The notes under the pieces: model-generated
What the model was told of the DNA's origin: nothing
Database searches by the model: none
Seen by the model: the letters and a program-made list of their open reading frames with translations, nothing else
In this document: piece by piece, positions 46,519 through 55,291 of the stretch
Position numbering within the stretch: position 1 is the first letter of the stretch
Layout: each line of letters opens with the position of its first letter
DNA from: Paenibacillus sp. FSL R5-0517
GTDB taxonomy: Bacteria > Bacillota > Bacilli > Paenibacillales > Paenibacillaceae
NCBI RefSeq assembly: GCF_037974355.1
Contig: NZ_CP150235.1
Span: forward strand, 5,394,001-5,458,000
Reading direction: 5' to 3'
Length of the DNA stretch: 64,000 nucleotides
Made by a program: the position numbers and the translations under genes

Positions 46519-47585
46519 ACAGATTGCTGCTCCAATTGTGCAATGGCCGCCATTACTGCTTCTTCCGTATCTTCAACAACAAGCGGTTCAGTCGCTACTG
46601 TTTTGATCGCAATATTCGGATCTTTCAGGCCATTACCTGTCAGTACGCAAACTACAGTCTCTCCGCCTTTAAAGTACCCTTCGCTCTTCAGTTTGTATAC
46701 ACCAGCAAGGGAAGCCGCAGAAGCAGGTTCAGCAAAAATCCCTTCCCGAGATGCAAGCGTACGATACGCTGTCAGGATCTGTTCATCCGTTACATAGTTA
46801 ATCTGTCCACCAGATTCCTCAGCTGCAGCTACAGCCGTTTTCCAGCTCGCCGGATTACCGATTCGAATCGCTGTGGCTACTGTTTCAGGCTCAAGAATCG
46901 GTTCACCTTTGACAATCGCCATCGCACCTTCGGCTTCGAAACCAACCATGCGTGGCAGCGTGTTGGATTTACCAGCCTCTTTATATTCTTTGAACCCTTT
47001 CCAATAGGCCGAGATATTCCCCGCATTACCAACTGGAATAGCCAGAACGTCAGGCGCTTCGCCCAGTTGTTCAACCACTTCAAACGCTGCTGTCTTCTGT
47101 CCTTCGATCCGGAACGGATTCACAGAGTTTACAAGCGTGATCGGATGTTTGGCTGTGATCTCACGCACAATCTCCAGTGCACGGTCAAAGTTACCATTAA
47201 TCGCAATCACTTTGGCTCCATAAATCATGGCTTGGGCCAGTTTACCCAGTGCAATGTTATTATTAGGGATCAGCACGATACAATTGAGGCCACCACGTGC
47301 GGCGTAGGCAGCTGCAGCTGCTGACGTGTTACCTGTAGATGCACACATGATCGTACGGCTGCCCTCTTCCATCGCTTTGGCAACCGCCATAACCATACCG
47401 CGGTCTTTGAAAGATCCTGTAGGATTCAAACCTTCATACTTGAAGTATACTTTTAAGCCGAGCTCCTCAGACAGATTCTCTGCATAAATCAACGGTGTAT
47501 TCCCTTCCTGAAGCGTAAGCAGTGGTGTATTTTCATTAACCGGAAGGTGCTCTCTGTACGTTTGCAAAAGTCCTTGATATCTCAT
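46515..47585 (-). CDS. thrC: threonine synthase
   Basis: A 356-residue PLP enzyme that makes threonine from O-phosphohomoserine. Seen: TLQEGNTPLIYAENLSEELG, the PLP lysine motif NPTGSFKDRGM, CASTGNTSAAAAAYAARGG and the glycine-rich VGNAGNISAY. Length suits the shorter Firmicute type (350-360). Starts 104 bases after hom. Confidence 0.95.
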   Translation of the reverse strand: MRYQGLLQTYREHLPVNENTPLLTLQEGNTPLIYAENLSEELGLKVYFKYEGLNPTGSFKDRGMVMAVAKAMEEGSRTIMCASTGNTSAAAAAYAARGGLNCIVLIPNNNIALGKLAQAMIYGAKVIAINGNFDRALEIVREITAKHPITLVNSVNPFRIEGQKTAAFEVVEQLGEAPDVLAIPVGNAGNISAYWKGFKEYKEAGKSNTLPRMVGFEAEGAMAIVKGEPILEPETVATAIRIGNPASWKTAVAAAEESGGQINYVTDEQILTAYRTLASREGIFAEPASAASLAGVYKLKSEGYFKGGETVVCVLTGNGLKDPNIAIKTVATEPLVVEDTEEAVMAAIAQLEQQSV

Positions 47586-47689
47586 TGTGGGTAAACTCCT
47601 TTATGTTTTAATAATCTGATATGATGACCTGATGATACGGGTATAATTTATAACGGAAATAATGAAGATGCAGTATGGGGTGAGGACAA

Positions 47690-48976
47690 TTATCCTTCGA
47701 CCCGGTATACACTCTTAATGCGACGAATGACGCTGAGTGATTCAAAATGTTTTAACACTTTATCCATGCTTGCCTTACTTGCATTATGCGTAACGATAAT
47801 GATCTCGGCATCCGGGTTGTGCTCATTCGGCTGTTGAACAACCGACGCCAGACTGACATCATATTCAGCGAAAATTTGTGTAATCTGTGCCAATACACCG
47901 GCTTTGTCGTCCACGTGCAGTAAAATAAAGTTTTTCGACACGATCTGCTCATCGCTTTGCATTCGCTTCTGCTTATAAGGAACAATTGCTTTGAGACCGT
48001 TCACGCCAAGTTTGAGGTTTTTGGTAACCGCCACAATATCAGCTACAACCGAAGTTGCCGTTGGCAGTTCTCCCGCACCCGCACCGTAGAACATGGTCTC
48101 CCCTACAGCTTCACCGTGTACATATACTGCGTTGAACACACCATTGACTGAAGCAATGGGGTGATTCTGTCTAACCATTGTCGGCTGTACGCTAATCGTA
48201 ATCTCATCGTCAATCCGGTCCGCAATACCAAGTAACTTCATCTCATAGCCCAGTCTTCTGGCATACGTTATGTCTTCACGAGTAACGGAGGATATGCCTT
48301 TAACAGTTACATCCTTCAACTCCACATTAGTGCGGAAACCCAGTGTGCTCAAGATCGCCATTTTGCGAGCTGCATCAAGTCCTTCCACATCGGAGGTTGG
48401 ATCCGATTCAGCGTATCCCAGCGCCTGTGCTTCGGCCAGCACTTCTTCATAGGATGCACCTTCCTGACTCATTTTGGTCAGAATAAAGTTCGTTGTTCCG
48501 TTCACTATCCCCATAATGCGAGTAATCCGGTCGGAAGAGAAACCTTCAATTAACGTACGAATGATTGGAATCCCTCCCGCAACACTCGCCTCATAGAACA
48601 CATCACATTGCTTTTCCTGCGCCTTCGCCAAAATCTCTGTACCATGCAGTGCCATGAGATCTTTGTTCGCTGTTACGATATGCTTCCCACGTTCCAACGC
48701 TTCAAGAATATACTCTTTCGTCTGATCAATGCCACCCATGACTTCAACGATGACATCAATATCCGGATGACGAATGACTTCCCAAGGATCTTCAGTGAGC
48801 TTGGCACGGTCTACAGCAATAACACGTTCTTTCTCTGTATTTTTCACCGCGATCTTCTCAATGACAATCGGCGATCCAACCTGACTGCTCAGATCCTCCT
48901 GATTTCCTTCCACAATGCGAACGACTCCCGTCCCCACAGTTCCCAGACCCAACAATCCGACTTTTACTGGTTTCAC
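47690..48976 (-). CDS. hom: homoserine dehydrogenase
   Basis: A 428-residue NADP-dependent enzyme at the branch to Met, Thr and Ile. The Rossmann loop GLLGLGTVGTGVVRIV is at 7-22, VTANKDLMALHG and EASVAGGIPIIRTL form the active-site region, and a C-terminal ACT domain (LHVDDKAGVLAQITQIFAEY) can bind threonine. GTG start, with AGGGGG ten bases upstream. Same order as hom-thrC-thrB in B. subtilis, but here downstream of pheB. Confidence 0.95.
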   Translation of the reverse strand: MKPVKVGLLGLGTVGTGVVRIVEGNQEDLSSQVGSPIVIEKIAVKNTEKERVIAVDRAKLTEDPWEVIRHPDIDVIVEVMGGIDQTKEYILEALERGKHIVTANKDLMALHGTEILAKAQEKQCDVFYEASVAGGIPIIRTLIEGFSSDRITRIMGIVNGTTNFILTKMSQEGASYEEVLAEAQALGYAESDPTSDVEGLDAARKMAILSTLGFRTNVELKDVTVKGISSVTREDITYARRLGYEMKLLGIADRIDDEITISVQPTMVRQNHPIASVNGVFNAVYVHGEAVGETMFYGAGAGELPTATSVVADIVAVTKNLKLGVNGLKAIVPYKQKRMQSDEQIVSKNFILLHVDDKAGVLAQITQIFAEYDVSLASVVQQPNEHNPDAEIIIVTHNASKASMDKVLKHFESLSVIRRIKSVYRVEG

Positions 48977-49034
48977 TAACGATCTACCCCCTAATGTCTA
49001 TTCTTGTCTGTCAGTCCTGTATGTTAAAGCCTCA

Positions 49035-49472
49035 TTAACCTTGGCCTACAATACGTGTGCGTCTTACTCCAGGCATATCTTGCATTCGATCCAGCATTTC
49101 ACCAATTTCGCCATGAAGATGTGTCGTTTCCACTGAAATGACAACATTGGCTCTTCCTTGAAGCGGTATACTCTGATTAATCGTGAGCACGTTGGCTCCA
49201 TAACCTGCTACATGTCCAAGCACACGAGACAAGATCCCTGACTGATGCTCCAGATCAATAGAGATCGTTACAATTCTCTCCCGTTCAAGCTGGTTGATCA
49301 GATGAATTCCATCCTTGTACTTGTAAAAGGCGCTCCGGCTTAATCCAACCTGTTCAACCGCCTCATGCACTGTTTTAACATCACCAGAAGCCAGTAGTTC
49401 TTTTACCTGCATGGTCTTCACCACTGCCTCCGGTAAAATATCTTCCCGTACCAAGTAATAGCGTTCGTTCAC
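49035..49472 (-). CDS. pheB: ACT domain protein PheB
   Basis: A 145-residue protein of the PheB/UPF0735 family. N-terminal part YYLVREDILPEAVVKTMQVK, then the DNA-binding-like VHEAVEQVGLSRSAFYKYKD and a C-terminal ACT domain (EHQSGILSRVLGHVAGYGA). In B. subtilis pheB precedes pheA and may sense an amino acid. The GTG at 49472 is favoured because GAGGAGAGG lies seven bases upstream. It is the first gene of the pheB-hom-thrC-thrB-pheA-ilvE unit, downstream of the promoter at 49516-49544. Confidence 0.88.
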   Translation of the reverse strand: MNERYYLVREDILPEAVVKTMQVKELLASGDVKTVHEAVEQVGLSRSAFYKYKDGIHLINQLERERIVTISIDLEHQSGILSRVLGHVAGYGANVLTINQSIPLQGRANVVISVETTHLHGEIGEMLDRMQDMPGVRRTRIVGQG

Positions 49473-49515
49473 AGAACGTCCTCTCCTCAAAGACTCATGT
49501 ATTCATATAGTGGAC

Positions 49516-49544
49516 ATTATATAGGATCTACGACAAAAGGGCAA
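49516..49544 (-). promoter_or_regulatory. promoter of the pheB-hom-thrCB-pheA-ilvE unit
   Basis: TTGCCC (49539-49544), exactly 17 bases, TATAAT (49516-49521). It lies about 45 bases before the pheB start and after the obgE terminator, so the leader is short and has no room for a T-box. Confidence 0.65.
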
Positions 49545-49612
49545 TACATGACATGCCTATTTTTTGAAATGTATTCCTCACAGTATACAAGTTTATGCCT
49601 CTCCCATGTCAG

Positions 49613-49665
49613 GAAAAAACAAAAAAAACGCAGAGCTGCGGGTCAACTTCCCACTTCTCTGCGTC
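49613..49665 (-). terminator. terminator after obgE
   Basis: Stem ACGCAGAG/CTCTGCGT with an interrupted inner stem, then eight T on the minus strand. Confidence 0.8.
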
Positions 49666-49701
49666 TGTATATCAATCTGTCTCTCCACGGAAGACGGTTA
49701 C

Positions 49702-51012
49702 TTAGTAGTAACTGCTGCCTTCCACAAATTCAAATTCAAAGTCTCCAATACGCACGATGGTGCCTTCTACAGCTCCACGCTTACGCAACTCAGCGTCCAC
49801 ACCCATATAACGCATTGTACGTGCGAGTTTCAATATAGCTTCATGCGAGTTCAATTGCATCCGTTTCATCATGCGATCAATCTTGGCACTTTCGACAACG
49901 AACATTTCATTCTCACGCAAGATGCGGAAACCATCGTCCTCTTTTTTGTCCAAGCTGTACACTTTACGTTCGGATACGTCTGCTACCTCTTCAACCACTG
50001 GCTCGTCCGGAATCTGATCCAGGAGATCAGCGGCACGATACAAGAGCTCTTGAATCCCTTTACGAGTCAGAGATGAAATAGGCATCACTTCAATATCCGG
50101 TTGCACCTCACGAACTTGCTGCAAAAATTGCTCCAGGTTTGCTTCAGAGTCCGGCATATCCATTTTATTGGCTGCTACAACCTGCGGTCTCTCAGCCAAA
50201 AGCGGATTATACAGTTTCAGTTCATCATTAATTTTCTGCCAGTCTTCAAATGGATCGCGTCCTTCTGAACCCGACATGTCCACCACATGAATAATAATAC
50301 GGGTACGCTCGACATGACGTAAAAACTCATGTCCCAGTCCGATTCCTTCATGTGCGCCTTCAATCAGACCAGGCAAATCGGCCATAACGAAGCTTCGGCC
50401 TTCTCCTACACCAACTACACCCAGGTTCGGTGTAATGGTTGTGAAATGATATGCACCAATCTTTGGTTTGGCTGACGAAACGACAGAAAGCAGCGTGGAT
50501 TTCCCGACACTCGGGAAACCAACCAGACCAACATCTGCCATCACTTTTAGCTCTAATACGATGTAACGCTCTTGGCCTTCTTCACCATTCTCGGCAAGTT
50601 CAGGCGCAGGATTGTTCGGTGTGGCAAATCGGATGTTACCCCGACCACCCCGACCACCACGAGCAATAACAACTTGTTGACCGTGACGTGTCATATCCGC
50701 CAGTACTTCTCCACTGTCTTCATCCAGAATGACAGTTCCTGGTGGAATGCGCACAATCATGTTCTCAGCGTTTGCACCGTGCTGACTTTTATTACGTCCC
50801 TTCTCACCACGTGGGGCCTTGAAGTGACGCTGGTAACGGAAATCCATCAACGTCCGCAGACCTTCATCCACCCGGAAAATGATGTCAGCCCCTCTGCCTC
50901 CATCGCCCCCGGCGGGTCCACCGTTTGGAACATACTTCTCACGACGGAAGGAAATAATTCCGTCCCCTCCGTCTCCGGCTTTTACATAAATCTTCGCTTT
51001 ATCTACAAACAT
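49702..51012 (-). CDS. obgE: GTPase Obg/CgtA
   Basis: A 436-residue essential GTPase linked to ribosome assembly, stress and sporulation. The Obg fold (GDGGDGIISFRREKYVPNGG through HGANAENMIVRIPPGT) is followed by the G domain (GFPSVGKSTLLSVV; DLPGLIEGAHEGIG; NKMD) and a C-terminal OCT domain. Start ATG 51012. It follows spo0B by 17 bases as in B. subtilis. Confidence 0.97.
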   Translation of the reverse strand: MFVDKAKIYVKAGDGGDGIISFRREKYVPNGGPAGGDGGRGADIIFRVDEGLRTLMDFRYQRHFKAPRGEKGRNKSQHGANAENMIVRIPPGTVILDEDSGEVLADMTRHGQQVVIARGGRGGRGNIRFATPNNPAPELAENGEEGQERYIVLELKVMADVGLVGFPSVGKSTLLSVVSSAKPKIGAYHFTTITPNLGVVGVGEGRSFVMADLPGLIEGAHEGIGLGHEFLRHVERTRIIIHVVDMSGSEGRDPFEDWQKINDELKLYNPLLAERPQVVAANKMDMPDSEANLEQFLQQVREVQPDIEVMPISSLTRKGIQELLYRAADLLDQIPDEPVVEEVADVSERKVYSLDKKEDDGFRILRENEMFVVESAKIDRMMKRMQLNSHEAILKLARTMRYMGVDAELRKRGAVEGTIVRIGDFEFEFVEGSSYY

Positions 51013-51029
51013 TGGTTAACCCCTTCTTC

Positions 51030-51767
51030 CTATATTCCACACGGCATTCTGAATTGTATAAACGTATCCTCAGACGGAAACTGCTCCGTTCTGACTTTTT
51101 TTCCTTGGAGTACGGCAGTAAGCTGCCGCAATGTTTCCGGATCGGGTGTTTGATCCCCCTCCAGTCGGACAACCACATCTCCATGATCCTGCCCGAAGTT
51201 CAAGGTCAGTTTGCGAACCTCTCCCCAAGAAGACCGGCCGCCGCCATATTGATAGGCTCTGATTGCATCCGCAATCGCCCCGGTAAGTGACTCGCCATCC
51301 TCGGGAGAGACCAGAGCACTAAGCTGCAACTCTTCTTCTATTTCCACATGCAATTCCAGCGGCATTCCACTGGCCCGAAAAGATTGAAGATAAAATACGA
51401 GCGAAGGAATACCCAACCTGGAGATTCGACTCTCTTCCGTAACCCGCTCTTTTATTCTTTCCACACATTGCAGGGATTTATCAAGTTTGCCCATCCGAAG
51501 ATATCCATATAACACCTGAAGGTCGTTCATCCAGTCGTGTCGATGATGATTTAATGAAGCAATTGCTGTCTTTTCCATGGATTGTATGATGGTTCTGCGT
51601 TCCGCCTCCGCCTGTTTCTTCATCGCATTCACAGAAATGAACAATACTGCGACGGACCACAATGCGCATACGACGCTTGAGATCATCGCCGGATACAACA
51701 TAACGAAAACCAAAGGAATCAGAAGTGAACATGCCGCAATCCACGGCACTCTTTTCCAAGATTTCAT
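51030..51767 (-). CDS. spo0B: Spo0B-like sporulation phosphotransferase with N-terminal membrane anchor
   Basis: A 245-residue protein. Two hydrophobic stretches (IAACSLLIPLVFVMLYPAMI and VVCALWSVAVLFISVNAM) lie at residues 12-55, followed by the phosphoacceptor helix LNHHRHDWMNDLQVLYGYLR; the His in RHDWMN corresponds to the Spo0B active histidine. A C-terminal ATPase-like fold without ATP motifs is expected. B. subtilis Spo0B is soluble and shorter (about 192), so the anchor is a difference. Start at 51767 with GGGGAG five bases upstream. It transfers phosphate from Spo0F to Spo0A. Confidence 0.88.
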   Translation of the reverse strand: MKSWKRVPWIAACSLLIPLVFVMLYPAMISSVVCALWSVAVLFISVNAMKKQAEAERRTIIQSMEKTAIASLNHHRHDWMNDLQVLYGYLRMGKLDKSLQCVERIKERVTEESRISRLGIPSLVFYLQSFRASGMPLELHVEIEEELQLSALVSPEDGESLTGAIADAIRAYQYGGGRSSWGEVRKLTLNFGQDHGDVVVRLEGDQTPDPETLRQLTAVLQGKKVRTEQFPSEDTFIQFRMPCGI

Positions 51768-51867
51768 GGCTTCTCCCCGTTCTACAAAACTCGGTTGGTC
51801 TACACCCACCGTAACCAAGTATAACATGTCTTTTCTGCCAGTTCATTACCGAATAACCGTTGAATAC

Positions 51868-51896
51868 AAAAAACCTTCGGCAAAAATGCCGAAGGC
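51868..51896 (-). terminator. terminator after rpmA
   Basis: Eight-base perfect stem CCTTCGGC/GCCGAAGG with a six-base loop, followed on the minus strand by TTTTTTG. Confidence 0.85.
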
Positions 51897-51917
51897 TCCT
51901 TAGGCGGAATGCCGATA

Positions 51918-52229
51918 TTACGCTTCTACTGCTGCTGCTACAGGAGCAACATTAACAGGATAGATGCTTACTTTTTTGCGATCGCGTCCCCAACGTTCGA
52001 ATTTTACAACGCCGTCGATTTTCGCGAACAAAGTGTCATCTTTACCGATGCCAACGTTAGTTCCTGGGTGAATTTTCGTTCCGCGTTGGCGAACGAGAAT
52101 GCTACCACCAGTTACAGTTTGACCATCAGCACGTTTAACACCCAGACGTTGAGCATTACTGTCACGTCCGTTCTTCGTGGAACCTACACCTTTTTTCGAT
52201 GCGAATAACTGAAGATTTAATTTCAACAT
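51918..52229 (-). CDS. rpmA: 50S ribosomal protein L27
   Basis: A 103-residue protein. It starts MLKLNLQLFASKKGVGSTKN: the N-terminal MLKLNLQLFA extension is the Firmicute type that the cysteine protease Prp (next gene upstream) removes, leaving SKKG as the mature end near the peptidyl transferase centre. The body has GRDSNAQRLGVKRADGQ. Same order rplU-prp-rpmA as in B. subtilis. Confidence 0.97.
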   Translation of the reverse strand: MLKLNLQLFASKKGVGSTKNGRDSNAQRLGVKRADGQTVTGGSILVRQRGTKIHPGTNVGIGKDDTLFAKIDGVVKFERWGRDRKKVSIYPVNVAPVAAAVEA

Positions 52230-52252
52230 GATTGGTTGTCCTCCTTCTTTGC

Positions 52253-52582
52253 TTATTTGAATTGCTGTATTTTAATATACTTCCCGTATGACTCTGCAAT
52301 ATTAGAGAGCATAACCACCATGGATTCGAGTAACAGTTGTACCTGGGACCAGGTTTCCCCTCTCTCCAACAAAGGTAAAGAACCACTTAGAAAGCCATTC
52401 TTCATCTTGGCATCCATTTCGACACCGGTCAATGTTTCAATTGAGTTCACCGTACCCACTGTAACAGCGGATACCCCGGCACATACGATATCTTCTCCCC
52501 GCTTGGCAAAATTGGCATGCCCTTCGATGGAAAAGCGTTCGATGTTCCCGTCCTCATCACGAAAGATTTGAACGATAATCAC
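52253..52582 (-). CDS. prp: ribosomal-processing cysteine protease Prp
   Basis: A 109-residue protease that cleaves the L27 leader. The catalytic His and Cys are in GHANFAKRGEDIVCAGVSAV (His 22, Cys 34). Previously named YsxB. It lies between rplU and rpmA. ATG with a short spacer from rplU (14 bases). Confidence 0.94.
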   Translation of the reverse strand: MIIVQIFRDEDGNIERFSIEGHANFAKRGEDIVCAGVSAVTVGTVNSIETLTGVEMDAKMKNGFLSGSLPLLERGETWSQVQLLLESMVVMLSNIAESYGKYIKIQQFK

Positions 52583-52596
52583 TTATCGCACCTTCT

Positions 52597-52908
52597 TTAC
52601 GCTTTGATTGTTTCGATAGTTACTTTAGTGTACGGTTGACGGTGACCTTGCTTCACATGGTAGTTCTTTTTAGGTTTGTATTTGTATACGATAACCTTTT
52701 GTCCTTTGCCATGTTTCTCCACTTTAGCCGTTACAGTAGCTCCGGAAATCAATGGTGTACCTGCTGTCAAACCTTGATCGTTAGATACAGCCAGGACACG
52801 GTCGAACGTTACGCTTTCGCCATCGTTCGCAGTCAATTTCTCGATGAACAGAACATCGCCCTCTTGGACTTTGTACTGTTTGCCGCCTGTTTCAATAATT
52901 GCGTACAT
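52597..52908 (-). CDS. rplU: 50S ribosomal protein L21
   Basis: A 103-residue 23S-binding protein: YAIIETGGKQYKVQEGDVLF at the start and the family's basic KYKPKKNYHVKQGHRQPYT at the end. It is controlled by the L21 leader at 52913-53011 and by its own promoter at 53039-53067. Confidence 0.97.
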   Translation of the reverse strand: MYAIIETGGKQYKVQEGDVLFIEKLTANDGESVTFDRVLAVSNDQGLTAGTPLISGATVTAKVEKHGKGQKVIVYKYKPKKNYHVKQGHRQPYTKVTIETIKA

Positions 52909-52912
52909 TTGC

Positions 52913-53011
52913 CTTGCACCTCCTCATGTCTCAGACTCGCCCGTTCTCAGGTGACAGCCTCCTTGCGGAACTGTTCTTATACCCGGCCAGTGCGGTTACA
53001 GCATGTGCAAG
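52913..53011 (-). promoter_or_regulatory. L21 leader (ribosomal protein autoregulatory leader)
   Basis: In the transcript, CTTGCAC (53005-53011) pairs with GTGCAAG (52913-52919), which overlaps the ribosome binding site of rplU (GGAGGTGCAAGG), while the middle can form two further hairpins around GGAGGCTG and CTGAGAACGGG. This long-range closing stem is the layout of the known Firmicute L21 leader (Rfam RF00559). Autoregulation is known for the family; here it is inferred. Confidence 0.65.
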
Positions 53012-53038
53012 ACCAATAGGCTAAACACATACTTGAAG

Positions 53039-53067
53039 ATTATATCACGCAATATATCAAAAATCAA
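53039..53067 (-). promoter_or_regulatory. promoter of rplU-prp-rpmA
   Basis: TTGATT (53062-53067), 17 bases, TATAAT (53039-53044). The -35 overlaps the rng stop codon, so the promoter lies at the end of rng. Confidence 0.7.
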
Positions 53068-54314
53068 TGCAAAGGTGAAATATATCTTTTTCCCGTTCCA
53101 TGACAGGAAGAACACGGCTCAACATAGGGCAACGTACTTTCTTCCCGCACTTTCTTACGGGTAAGTTCGAGCAAACCCAGCTTGGTCCAACCCATTACAA
53201 ACGCTTTGGTCCGATCCTTTTTGAGTTCACCCTCCAAGGTTGACGCAACTTCATGCCGATTCGAGGCTTCCTCCATATCAATGAAGTCGACAATTATCAT
53301 GCCACCGATATCCCGCAGACGCATCAGACGGGCAATCTCCACTGCTGCCTGCATGTTGGTCTCCGTCACGGTCTCTTCCAGACTGTCACCGCCAGCTCCT
53401 GTATATTTGCCTGTGTTCACATCCACTACAGTCAGAGCTTCAGTATGGTCAATGACAATATATCCGCCTCCGGGCAGCCAGACTTTTCGGGCAAAATCCT
53501 TATTCAACTGCTCCTGTACACCATAGGCAGCAAAGATGGATTCTGTACCCCGATACACCTGAACTTTGGGTTGATGACCAGGACTAATCTCTTCCAGCAA
53601 TGCTTTTACCTCACGGGCTTGTCCTTCACTATCGGTGATGACCTCATCACTGCCTGGTGTGTACACATCTCTGATGATTCGCTGCACCATGCTATGATCC
53701 CGATGCAGGAGGCTTGGCGAAGGCAAACTGTCCGCTTTTTCACGAATCAGGTACCACTGCGCACGTAATGTTTCCAAGTCCGACTTGATGGCTTCATGCT
53801 GCTCTTCTCCAGATACGGTTCGAATAATAAGTCCTTCTTCATCCCGCCTCAGCTGCTCCCCAAGTGCCTTAAGACGAGAACGATCCCCTTCACGGGCAAT
53901 CTTCTTGGAAACCGCCACATAGTCGGCAACAGGCATGTAGACAAGCCATCGGCCCGGAAGTGAATAATGAGTCGTCACCCGGGCTCCCTTGCCTCCTACC
54001 GGTTCTTTCAGAACCTGAACAATGACTTCCTGACCTGGACGAAGCAACTCCGAGATGGAAGGCTTCACCTTAGGTTGCTTCTCCAGATGGGGATGTAACA
54101 CATCATCCACATACAGAAACGCATTCTTTTTCTGACCGATATCCACAAAAGCAGCCTGCATACCCGGTAGCACATTAACTACCCGTCCCTTGAAAAAGGA
54201 ACCCAACAGTCCACGCTCGCGTGTACGCTCTGCTGTAAATTCCACAGCTTTGCCTTCTTCCAGAAGCGCCATTTGCATGAGGTTATGTTCATTATGTACG
54301 ATCATTTGTTTCAT
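53064..54314 (-). CDS. rng: ribonuclease E/G family protein
   Basis: A 416-residue endoribonuclease. S1 domain: GSFFKGRVVNVLPGMQAAFVDIGQKKNAF; the RNase H-like domain near 230 on; the catalytic Asp residues in VIDHTEALTVVDVNTGKYTG and GGMIIVDFIDME (Mg binding); and the zinc link CSSCHGTGKR at the C-terminus. ATG 54314 with GAGGTG seven bases upstream. B. subtilis has no RNase E/G; other Firmicutes and Paenibacillus do. Its place between rplU and spoIVFB is usual for Paenibacillus as I know it. Confidence 0.93.
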   Translation of the reverse strand: MKQMIVHNEHNLMQMALLEEGKAVEFTAERTRERGLLGSFFKGRVVNVLPGMQAAFVDIGQKKNAFLYVDDVLHPHLEKQPKVKPSISELLRPGQEVIVQVLKEPVGGKGARVTTHYSLPGRWLVYMPVADYVAVSKKIAREGDRSRLKALGEQLRRDEEGLIIRTVSGEEQHEAIKSDLETLRAQWYLIREKADSLPSPSLLHRDHSMVQRIIRDVYTPGSDEVITDSEGQAREVKALLEEISPGHQPKVQVYRGTESIFAAYGVQEQLNKDFARKVWLPGGGYIVIDHTEALTVVDVNTGKYTGAGGDSLEETVTETNMQAAVEIARLMRLRDIGGMIIVDFIDMEEASNRHEVASTLEGELKKDRTKAFVMGWTKLGLLELTRKKVREESTLPYVEPCSSCHGTGKRYISPLH

Positions 54315-54421
54315 GGCTTCACCTCTAGAAGACAATTCAATTCATCCACATCCATTTCAGCTCTCTTTACCATTCTCATTGTACATGTATTAACCCATTT
54401 CAGAACAGGTCCACCAGAACA

Positions 54422-55291
54422 CTACAATTTATCGCCATTTTGTTGAAAATAGGACCCGATAATGCGTTGTTCAGGCAATACGGCCATAATTTGTCCCTGT
54501 CTGTTCATCACGTATACCATATGGTATCTTTCTCTCTTTAATAGACGCAAAATAGTGTCCAAAGGTTTCGCTGGAAATGAGATTATTGGCTGCGCCAAAC
54601 TGCCAGCAGCCGCGTGACGAGTGAACGCCCCTTCTCGATTCATCAGAAAACGAATAAAGCGATAAGGTACATTTCGGTAATCCGTCAGATTGGAATAGAA
54701 CAAAAAAAGACCGATTAACAGAATGTTTAACGGTAAGCCGTAGTCTCCAGTAAACCATCGGCAGATCGCATACAAAACAACTCCTACGCTAAACAGAATG
54801 CTAATTCTGTAAGTCCACATTAATGTTGTATAGTAGGGTGCCCACAGACTGACAAGCGCCTGAACAATTTTTCCTCCGTCCAGAGGAAGTACAGGCAGCA
54901 GATTAAATAGGGCGATGAGCAGGTTTCCCTGAATGATATAATTGAGAAAAACCGGATCGCCGAGATGGCCATACTGCAACAATAAAACCACACCAACCAT
55001 CAGCATGTTTTGTAATGGACCTGCAAGAGCAATCATGATTTCCCGGTAGGCCGTGATCGTACCTCCATCTTCAATAACCGCTACTCCTCCAAAAGGAAGC
55101 ATCTGGATTGACAAAACACGATAGCCCAGAAGGGCCGCCGCCGCAGCATGTCCACATTCATGAATGAATACGATGGCAAACAGCGTAATAAGTTCAATGA
55201 AATGTCCAGTCAGGAGGGAGGCCATCATGATAATTACAAAAAACGGATGAAACGTAATACGGACCCCCCACACCCTAATCAAGGGCAACAA
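54422..55291 (-). CDS. spoIVFB: SpoIVFB-like site-2 metalloprotease (M50)
   Basis: A 289-residue intramembrane protease for pro-sigma-K. Zinc motif FIHECGHAAAAALLG (HExGH near 44-48) and NLLPVLPLDGGKIV with the third zinc Asp near 138; about six membrane helices. The C-terminal part (SFPAKPLDTILRLLKRERYH) looks like half a CBS domain. It overlaps spoIVFA by 17 bases; the frame starts with TTG, and which TTG is used is uncertain (55291 or 55282). Inhibition would be by SpoIVFA/BofA. Confidence 0.88.
   Translation of the reverse strand: MLPLIRVWGVRITFHPFFVIIMMASLLTGHFIELITLFAIVFIHECGHAAAAALLGYRVLSIQMLPFGGVAVIEDGGTITAYREIMIALAGPLQNMLMVGVVLLLQYGHLGDPVFLNYIIQGNLLIALFNLLPVLPLDGGKIVQALVSLWAPYYTTLMWTYRISILFSVGVVLYAICRWFTGDYGLPLNILLIGLFLFYSNLTDYRNVPYRFIRFLMNREGAFTRHAAAGSLAQPIISFPAKPLDTILRLLKRERYHMVYVMNRQGQIMAVLPEQRIIGSYFQQNGDKL

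Noticed and set aside
49490..49620. T-box or leader attenuator before pheB-hom
   Set aside because: The leader from the promoter is only about 45 bases, and the hairpin at 49613-49665 belongs to obgE upstream.
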